A stretch of DNA of 64,000 bases, from the NCBI RefSeq assembly GCF_000368825.1, contig NZ_KB849711.1, forward strand, positions 38,465 to 102,464, read 5' to 3'. The notes under the pieces were generated by a model. It searched no databases. It had not been told where the DNA came from and saw only the letters and a program-made list of their open reading frames with translations. Position numbers and translations under genes: made by a program. Positions 58,271-64,000 of this stretch are shown here, piece by piece; within the stretch, counting starts at the first letter, position 1; every line of letters starts with the position of its first letter. The DNA is from Acinetobacter ursingii DSM 16037 = CIP 107286 (GTDB lineage: Bacteria; Pseudomonadota; Gammaproteobacteria; Pseudomonadales; Moraxellaceae).

Positions 58271-58288
58271 GTTTGCTATATAGCAAAC
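58271..58288. promoter_or_regulatory. Perfect 18-bp palindromic operator
   Basis: GTTTGCTATATAGCAAAC, exactly self-complementary, 31 bp before the first possible start of the Xre gene. The imperfect copy at 58310 makes a pair. Confidence 0.8.
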
Positions 58289-58309
58289 ATTCACCATAAT
58301 TAGTTAAAA

Positions 58310-58327
58310 GTTTGCTATATGGCTAAC
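58310..58327. promoter_or_regulatory. Second operator copy overlapping the Xre gene start
   Basis: GTTTGCTATATGGCTAAC, two mismatches from the palindrome at 58271, 39 bp away start to start. It covers the ATG at 58319, so binding would block that start or the promoter directly. Confidence 0.7.
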
Positions 58328-58612
58328 AAGTTTCGGGAGCGAAAAATTGATATGGCTACAAGAGGCGAAATAGGTAAAGAAATACGTTTGGCAAGAAAAG
58401 GATTAGGCTATACACAGAAAAGTCTTTCAGAAAAGACTAAAGTCAATAAAACAACAATTTCAGAGATAGAGAATGGCCGTTTTACAGGTTCATTTGACAT
58501 ATTTGAACGTGTGCTTGATGGCGTGGGTTTACAATTCGAAGTGAATAAAAAAAAGTTTAAATTGCCACAGTGGGATGAAATTGAAGAAATATTTTCAGAA
58601 TATGATGAATGA
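58319..58612 (+). CDS. Xre-family regulator, autoregulated
   Basis: 97 residues with a HipB-like helix-turn-helix (EIRLARKGLGYTQKSLSEKT, then NKTTISEIENGRFTGSFDIF) and an acidic C-terminus. Two starts are possible: the ATG at 58319, inside the operator copy, and the ATG at 58352 just before the fold (MATRGEIGKEIR). The second fits the domain better, but neither has a strong ribosome site. Palindromic operators immediately upstream point to self-repression. No partner toxin is adjacent, although HipBA follows 190 bp later. Confidence 0.78.
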   Translation: MANKFRERKIDMATRGEIGKEIRLARKGLGYTQKSLSEKTKVNKTTISEIENGRFTGSFDIFERVLDGVGLQFEVNKKKFKLPQWDEIEEIFSEYDE

Positions 58613-58751
58613 AATTATTTACAGGCTCTTATCATTTGGTATTTACATCCAACAATGCAAAATCAACAACAACTTGAACACCCATTTCTCATACAAGTAG
58701 GGCTATTTTACAGATCGAAATGATAAATTCATAAATTGCTTTTCAAAAAAA

Positions 58752-58771
58752 AAGAAACTAATATGTTTCTT
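58752..58771. promoter_or_regulatory. Inverted repeat upstream of hipB
   Basis: AAGAAAC / GTTTCTT with a 6-bp spacer, 31 bp before the hipB start. It could be the HipB operator; on the minus strand it also resembles a terminator because a T run follows, but no minus-strand gene is here. Confidence 0.45.
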
Positions 58772-58802
58772 ATAGGACCTAAAAGCAATAAATGTATCTA
58801 CA

Positions 58803-59111
58803 ATGAATAAGTCTTTACTTCAGCAAATCAAAAAAAGACGAACCCAATTGGGCTTAAAGCAAGTTGATATGCAATCCCGTACAGGCATTTCAAGACAGCA
58901 GTACCAAAAACTGGAAAGTCAGGGCAACCCTCGATTAGAGACCTTAGAAATTATAGCGGCAGGATTAAATGCTCAACTGATGCTCATCCCTGATGATAAG
59001 GTTCATTTGATCAGACAATTATTGAATGATGAAATTAAAGTCACTATTGAAGATCAGGATGACTTAATGACTAACCCATGGAAGGGTCTTCTCGGAGGAG
59101 AGGAACCATGA
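58803..59111 (+). CDS. hipB: HipB-like antitoxin
   Basis: 102-residue Xre-type protein (IKKRRTQLGLKQVDMQSRTG, then ISRQQYQKLESQGNPRLETL) with a C-terminal tail containing NPWKGLLGGEEP. The next gene starts inside its stop codon (ATGA), the classic antitoxin-toxin coupling. It would bind HipA and repress the pair. Confidence 0.85.
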   Translation: MNKSLLQQIKKRRTQLGLKQVDMQSRTGISRQQYQKLESQGNPRLETLEIIAAGLNAQLMLIPDDKVHLIRQLLNDEIKVTIEDQDDLMTNPWKGLLGGEEP

Positions 59112-60397
59112 ATACTGTTGCCGTCCTGAAATTAACATTACATCACGGTATCGTTGGATACTTGGCAGGATTTCAGAGCGGAAAAAATATTCTGGTTTTT
59201 ACAGATTCTTTCCGCTTTGATCAGCAACGTCCGACCTTGAGCCTGCTGACTTCCCCCTTGTATCCTCAAGCGGATAAAATTTTAGAAAAGACCTATGTTA
59301 CACATCAGCGCTTACACCCCTTGCTATCAAACTTGCTACCAGAAGGTGCATTACGTGAACTGATTGCACAAAGCCTCAAAGTACATATAGACAATGAATT
59401 TCAGTTATTGGCAGCTTTAGGTCATGATTTACCTGGAGCACTCATTGCGACTCCATTAGATCCAGAAGAAATTCCAGATGAAATAAAATTCAAACTGCAG
59501 ATCTCGAATCCAGATCAAATTTTAAAGCAAGAGATTCGAACAGATAATAAGTTTTCCTTGGCCGGCGTCCAAATGAAGTTTTCCATGAAAGCCAAAGATG
59601 GGCGTTTTACACTAGCACAGGCAACGGAAACGACTCTACTCGGGGACTGGATTATCAAAACTCCTTCTTCCAGACATGCTTTTGTTCCGCTAAATGAATA
59701 TTCTATGATGACCCTTGCCAAAACGGTCGGAATAGATGTCCCTGAGATTCGCTTGGTGGATATGGCCCTTTTACAAGACCTTCCACCATTAAATTTACCC
59801 CAAGAGCAATATGCTTTCGCAATCAAAAGATTTGATAGACAGAGTACTGCTGATACTACAGAGCTTATTCACATCGAAGATTTTGCTCAGATCTTCGGCG
59901 CATATCCACATCAGAAATACAGCACCACAAATTATGAGCAGATAGGAAAGATCATTTATCAATTATCAGATAACAAAATTATTGATATTCAGCAATTTGC
60001 CAGCCGTTTACTCATAAATATTTTACTCGCCAATGGAGATGCACACTTAAAGAACTGGAGTATGATTTATTACGATAAAAGTGCACCAAGATTATCACCC
60101 GCATACGATATATTAATGACCAGTGTATATATTGAAAATGAGCATCATTTCGCATTAAATCTTGCCAAAAATAAAGATTGGTATTTAGCTGAGATGAAGC
60201 ATTTTAAGCAATGGGCAGAAAAAGTCGGCGTTCCATGGCGTATCATCGAGAAGCAACTTCACGATATTATGGATAATGCTCGATCATTATGGCCAGCGCT
60301 ATTACTAGACTTACCTATGATTTCCGCTCATAAAGAAAAATTAAGAGAACATTGGAAAAAATTGCATCCGGACTTTCAGATACTTACAGATGATTAG
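59108..60397 (+). CDS. hipA: HipA-like serine/threonine kinase toxin
   Basis: 429 residues from the ATG at 59108; an upstream frame start at 59078 would overlap hipB further. HipA kinases phosphorylate targets such as glutamyl-tRNA synthetase and cause growth arrest. Family motifs: the N-terminal HipA_N region (LLSNLLPEGALRELIAQSL), the loop FSLAGVQMKFSM containing the equivalent of the autophosphorylated Ser, the catalytic NGDAHLKNWS and the metal-binding SPAYDIL. All key residues are present, so it looks functional. It ends 17 bp from the convergent helicase gene. Confidence 0.9.
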   Translation: MNTVAVLKLTLHHGIVGYLAGFQSGKNILVFTDSFRFDQQRPTLSLLTSPLYPQADKILEKTYVTHQRLHPLLSNLLPEGALRELIAQSLKVHIDNEFQLLAALGHDLPGALIATPLDPEEIPDEIKFKLQISNPDQILKQEIRTDNKFSLAGVQMKFSMKAKDGRFTLAQATETTLLGDWIIKTPSSRHAFVPLNEYSMMTLAKTVGIDVPEIRLVDMALLQDLPPLNLPQEQYAFAIKRFDRQSTADTTELIHIEDFAQIFGAYPHQKYSTTNYEQIGKIIYQLSDNKIIDIQQFASRLLINILLANGDAHLKNWSMIYYDKSAPRLSPAYDILMTSVYIENEHHFALNLAKNKDWYLAEMKHFKQWAEKVGVPWRIIEKQLHDIMDNARSLWPALLLDLPMISAHKEKLREHWKKLHPDFQILTDD

Positions 60398-60414
60398 GGT
60401 AATCTGAAACCAAA

Positions 60415-63400
60415 CTAAAATTTCTCAAACAAGTTCATCACGTCATTTTCCGTCAGTTTCGCTTCGCCTTCATGATCTGTACTTAGAATAGAGTGTGCCA
60501 GTTCTGCTTTATTTTGCTGTAAGGCAAGAATTTTTTCTTCTATGCTTTTATTAGTAATCAGCTTATAGACAAATACCGGCTTGTCCTGTCCAATCCGCCA
60601 TGCACGATCTGAAGCTTGATCTTCAGCAGCAGGGTTCCACCATGGATCATAGTGAATGACCGTATCTGCGGCAGTTAGATTCAAACCGACCCCTCCTGCT
60701 TTCAGACTGATTAAAAATACCGGCACTTGTCCAGACTGAAACGCTGTAATGACTTCATCTCGCTTTTTGGTCTTTCCAGTCAGCTTCACATAGCCAATTT
60801 CTGCGTGATGGAACTGTTGTTCAATCAGTTCCAACATTGAGGTAAACTGAGAGAAGATAAGAATTTTTCGCCCCTCTTCCACCATTGGAACGACCATATC
60901 CATCAACTGTTCAAGTTTGGCAGAATGCGCCTGCCCAATTTTCACTGAATCCAGCTTTAGTAAGCTAGGATGGCAGCACACCTGACGTAGCTTCAGTAAG
61001 GCATCTAAAATTTGAATTTGACTACGTTTAAAGCCTTTTTCTGCCACAATTTTCTGAATGCTTGCCTGCATCGTGGCACGAACAGCCTCATATAACTTGG
61101 ATTGCTGGTCATTCATATCAATATTGACTTCAATCGTGGTTTTTTCTGGCAACTCTTTGGCTACGTCAGTTTTCAAGCGACGTAAAATGAAGGGCTTAAT
61201 CCGGTTGACCAACTTTTGTCTTAACTGCTCATCACCGCGCTTTTCAATCGGATGACGGTACTTTTTATTAAAAATTTCTTGTGAATATAAAAATCCTGGC
61301 ATCAGGAAATAAAATAGTGCCCACAGCTCACCCAAATGATTTTCCATAGGTGTACCGGTTAGACATAGACGATGTCGCGCTGTTAATTGCCGTACTACCT
61401 GTGCAGCTTTGGCGCGCGGATTTTTGATATTCTGCGCCTCATCCAAAATGAGTTGATGATATTCATATTGCTTTAGTTGCTCTTCATCTCTCGCCAGAAG
61501 CGGATAGGTGGTTAACACAATATCATAGTGCGGAATCTGCTCAAAATTCTGATGGCGGTCGGGCCCCTGTAGCAGCAATACCTTGAGCTCAGGGGTAAAT
61601 TTCTCCGCTTCTTTGAACCAGTTATGCATCAGCGATGTGGGTGCAACAATTAAGGCGGGACTGTCCTGCAAATGACCAGCCTGCTTTTCCATGAGTAAGT
61701 GGGCTAAAGTTTGTGCTGTTTTCCCCAAGCCCATATCATCCGCCAGAATCCCGCCATGCTGGGTTTCCCTTAAAAACTGTAACCAGCCTAGGCCCTGCTG
61801 CTGGTATGGACGTAATTCCCCCTGAAAACCTTGTGGTGTCGGCAGTTGTTGCTGATAGCCTTGTTTGAATTTCTGCGCAAATTGCTGCAGGCGATTACTG
61901 ACCTGCCACACCATCCCCAGATGATGCTGCAATTCTAATAATTGACTCGCATCATAGCGATCAATACTGCGCTCTTCTTGCTGTAAAATGCTCTGCAGAT
62001 GCAACAATACCGGCTTAATATCCCTAGCGGATAGCGCCAAATCAGGTTGATCAACTGCAGTTTTCACGGTGAAAATTTGACTGTCATGCAGATGAATAAA
62101 AGTCCGTGGATCAAGTAAATCAGGATTTACTCGCACCAAAGCTACGAGCGCATCAAGCAAATTATAAGAATTGCCTGCACTGTCTTGAACCGTCGCCCCG
62201 ATATTAAACCAGTCCTGCTGGCCTTCAGATTCAGTGATAGAAATATTTAAATTTTCAACATATTGCAGGTTAAAGGGGCTGTTTTCCAGATGCTCTATCT
62301 GCCAGCCCATCAACTCAATTTGATTGATGGGCATCAGCTGTTTGATCCAGTCTCCATAGAAAGCAAAAACCATAGAATCGAGACGTTGTTTATCCAGTTT
62401 TAATTGCTGGTCATAACTAAGATCTTTCACCCACTTCAGTGATTCGACCAATAGCTGTAAACGCTGGATTGACTGTTGTTCCTGAACTAAGTCCCGAAGC
62501 TGTCGCACCATTTTGCCATGCTGCTCACCAATAAAACTGTCGCCTGATGTACCTGCTTTTATTCTTCCGCCTGCATAGGAGAATTCAATTTCAGCACAAA
62601 CAGACTCTTCCCATTTCCAATCAAATTTATCTAAAACACCGAAGCGTAAAATTGGCTGGGGACTACCCTCAAGGACATCAATATGCTGAATAGACTCGGG
62701 CTGAGGCAGATTTTTCACGTCTGAATATTGATGAGTCAGTTTCTCAAACTCTGGCAAGAGCATAGATGGAAGATCAGGCATCTGTAAAAAATGGTACAGA
62801 AGATTTGCCGTATATTCACCATATAACTGGCCCACCGTGTTCTGTTGAATATCCACATAACATGGTGGATGGCTCGCGAGAATCTGAATATGAGGATTTG
62901 ATTTTAAATCGAGTCGAATATCACCATTGACCAATTCAATGTTTAAATGCTCTGTCTGTTTGTTTACACCTTGTTGCCAGATCAGTTCGATGTGATAGCC
63001 TTGTTCTGACCATTGAAGTGCAGTATGGCTCTTTTTTTGCCAGTATACATCGCCACTTTGAATAAAAGATTTGAAATGCTCCAATAAAATTCCGGAGATA
63101 TCAAGATTGCTTTGATAAAAGCGTTCGTCGCTGTTTATTTTGGCGTAATAATAAATCTGGTTAAATAATTGTCGTTTTTGTTCAGGTAAGGTCAGATGCT
63201 TTCTGGTGATATTTTCATATTGGGTATAATAACTTTCCCCCGCAATTGAGCCGTTTTTATTGCGTCTGGCCTTCTGAACATCAACTGTCAATTTCTTTAA
63301 GCTGACCGACTGATCTAGCAGGTAAATTAAATAATTGTTTGTTTTGACAGATTGCTCTGGTTCAGTCTGTTGTAAATACCGTTTAAAATCATTCAACCAG

Positions 63401-63762
63401 CGCTGTGCCTGATCATCCCCACGTTGGCGCTTTGCGATTCCCTGCGGGGATTGAGAGTCAGCATAACGCTGCTGAAATTCCTGGCGATATTCCTGAAAGA
63501 ATAACCGCGCTAAAGCAGCAGCATGTTTACAGTTATATCCAACCGGACAAGTGCAGTCGTCATCGATTAAACGGTCTTTTTGGGGATTATAGGTAATTGC
63601 AGTATCGTAATAATCTGTCCCTTCAATTTGGGCATACATCGTAACCCCATCTTTTTCCTCAAAGAACTCAATCGTTTCCCTATCAATGTGTTTAGCATAG
63701 CTCAGACTGCGCTGAAGAGTTGCAGTACTAAACCGAGATAGAAAATTGATCAATGAGGACAT
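60415..63762 (-). CDS. SNF2-family helicase with SWIM zinc finger
   Basis: 1115 residues. An N-terminal SWIM finger (DDDCTCPVGYNCKHAAALA, about residues 70-88) precedes a 550-residue region of unknown fold and a C-terminal SNF2 ATPase: motif I DDMGLGKTAQTLA, motif II LDEAQNIKNP, motif III LTGTPMENHLGELW, motif V SLKAGGVGLNLTAAD and motif VI RAWRIGQDKPV. Such proteins move on double-stranded DNA and remodel protein-DNA complexes; some serve in defence, but this layout is also common in core genomes. The left end of an IS4-family element lies 28 bp upstream of its start. Confidence 0.9.
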   Translation of the reverse strand: MSSLINFLSRFSTATLQRSLSYAKHIDRETIEFFEEKDGVTMYAQIEGTDYYDTAITYNPQKDRLIDDDCTCPVGYNCKHAAALARLFFQEYRQEFQQRYADSQSPQGIAKRQRGDDQAQRWLNDFKRYLQQTEPEQSVKTNNYLIYLLDQSVSLKKLTVDVQKARRNKNGSIAGESYYTQYENITRKHLTLPEQKRQLFNQIYYYAKINSDERFYQSNLDISGILLEHFKSFIQSGDVYWQKKSHTALQWSEQGYHIELIWQQGVNKQTEHLNIELVNGDIRLDLKSNPHIQILASHPPCYVDIQQNTVGQLYGEYTANLLYHFLQMPDLPSMLLPEFEKLTHQYSDVKNLPQPESIQHIDVLEGSPQPILRFGVLDKFDWKWEESVCAEIEFSYAGGRIKAGTSGDSFIGEQHGKMVRQLRDLVQEQQSIQRLQLLVESLKWVKDLSYDQQLKLDKQRLDSMVFAFYGDWIKQLMPINQIELMGWQIEHLENSPFNLQYVENLNISITESEGQQDWFNIGATVQDSAGNSYNLLDALVALVRVNPDLLDPRTFIHLHDSQIFTVKTAVDQPDLALSARDIKPVLLHLQSILQQEERSIDRYDASQLLELQHHLGMVWQVSNRLQQFAQKFKQGYQQQLPTPQGFQGELRPYQQQGLGWLQFLRETQHGGILADDMGLGKTAQTLAHLLMEKQAGHLQDSPALIVAPTSLMHNWFKEAEKFTPELKVLLLQGPDRHQNFEQIPHYDIVLTTYPLLARDEEQLKQYEYHQLILDEAQNIKNPRAKAAQVVRQLTARHRLCLTGTPMENHLGELWALFYFLMPGFLYSQEIFNKKYRHPIEKRGDEQLRQKLVNRIKPFILRRLKTDVAKELPEKTTIEVNIDMNDQQSKLYEAVRATMQASIQKIVAEKGFKRSQIQILDALLKLRQVCCHPSLLKLDSVKIGQAHSAKLEQLMDMVVPMVEEGRKILIFSQFTSMLELIEQQFHHAEIGYVKLTGKTKKRDEVITAFQSGQVPVFLISLKAGGVGLNLTAADTVIHYDPWWNPAAEDQASDRAWRIGQDKPVFVYKLITNKSIEEKILALQQNKAELAHSILSTDHEGEAKLTENDVMNLFEKF

Positions 63763-63822
63763 AATTACCAGAAACCAAAAATGTTTATACCTTTGTACAC
63801 GACAAAAAAAGATAACTCATTG

Positions 63823-63850
63823 AAATAATGGCATAATACTTGTTTTCTGA
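63823..63850 (-). promoter_or_regulatory. Candidate outward promoter of the IS, reading into the helicase gene
   Basis: On the minus strand TCAGAA, 16 bp, then TTATTT. ISAba1 has TTAGAA and TTATTT in the same place, and its left-end promoter is known to drive neighbouring genes. The helicase ATG is about 60 bp downstream. Confidence 0.5.
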
Positions 63851-63861
63851 CGACGAATATG

Positions 63862-64000
63862 ATGACACATTTCAATGAGTTACATCTCATCTTAAACAAA
63901 TATCTAAAGTGGAACAAGTCACATGCAAAATGTTTTACACTGATTATGCTTGCATTAATTGTAAAACAGACATGTAATCTTTCTTCTGCATCTAAAGCCT
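63862..64000 (+). CDS. IS4-family transposase, ISAba1-like, cut by the window edge
   Basis: The first 46 codons are visible: MTHFNELHLILNKYLKWNKS and onward to LIVKQTCNLSSASKA, nearly the start of the ISAba1 transposase as I remember it. An ATG three bases upstream (63859) is also possible. The remainder, including the DDE catalytic core, lies beyond base 64000. Confidence 0.8.
   Translation, partial: MTHFNELHLILNKYLKWNKSHAKCFTLIMLALIVKQTCNLSSASKA

Larger units (their letters stand above)
63791..64000 (+). mobile_element. ISAba1-like IS4-family element, left end only
   Basis: Begins CTTTGTACACGACAAA, close to the ISAba1 left repeat as I recall it (CTCTGTACACGACAAA). The transposase start follows and the element runs past the window edge, so its right end and target duplication cannot be checked. 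Confidence 0.8.

Overview
The window looks like chromosome of an Acinetobacter species. The DNA is AT-rich, the housekeeping proteins (ArgS, GuaA, malic enzyme, ZnuC/ZnuB, polyphosphate kinase, Pap) read as gammaproteobacterial/Moraxellaceae types, and the last 210 bases are the left end of an IS closely resembling ISAba1. The species cannot be fixed from the sequence alone.

Layout. 1-1916: zinc-uptake genes zur (cut by the window edge), znuC and znuB. 1919-8807: a LysE exporter, then a type VI secretion module reading leftward: vgrG, a three-part peptidoglycan hydrolase (LysM, transglycosylase-like, M23), and a presumed periplasmic immunity gene that carries a frameshift. 8956-19252: metabolic and stress genes (malic enzyme, argS, SPOR protein, ParB-like lipoprotein, GST, OsmC, pirin) and a PadR/Fur-like regulator pair. 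19422-24435: an RloC-like ATPase (putative anticodon nuclease) whose 3' end was split by a complete IS66 element with a clean 8-bp target duplication. 24485-31193: guaA, stress and membrane genes, a ParA-like ATPase, bolA and two tandem tRNA-Gly(GCC) genes. 31574-34916: a small phage-like integrated element (repressor, excisionase-like protein, tyrosine integrase, DUF1376 protein, DnaC-like loader) with no structural genes, followed by about 900 bp of very AT-rich DNA. 35813-38750: ppk1, broken by an IS5-family element. 38863-48967: MgtC-like and Na/Pi-type membrane proteins and a YhiI-RbbA-YhhJ-type ABC efflux operon with its own outer-membrane factor and TetR regulator. 49397-50815: pap, which consumes polyphosphate, preceded by a 113-bp MITE.

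51360-60397 is the most unusual part. Three overlapping genes encode a small protein of unknown function and two very large tyrosine recombinases (about 775 and 1071 residues), each with a complete R-K-HxxR-H-Y catalytic set. Downstream lie an Xre/MbcA-like antitoxin without a toxin, an autoregulated Xre regulator with a perfect palindromic operator, and a HipBA toxin-antitoxin pair. This looks like a recombinase-trio mobile island with stability cargo, possibly related to gamma-mobile-trio elements. A SNF2/SWIM helicase follows, and the ISAba1-like end lies just upstream of it in the orientation known to supply an outward promoter.

How the parts relate. Four mobile elements (IS66, IS5-family, a MITE and an IS4-family element) have each disrupted or abutted a gene. 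The polyphosphate pathway looks unbalanced, with synthesis broken and the user enzyme intact. Defence and competition genes (RloC-like, T6SS effector, HipBA) are scattered between ordinary housekeeping blocks.
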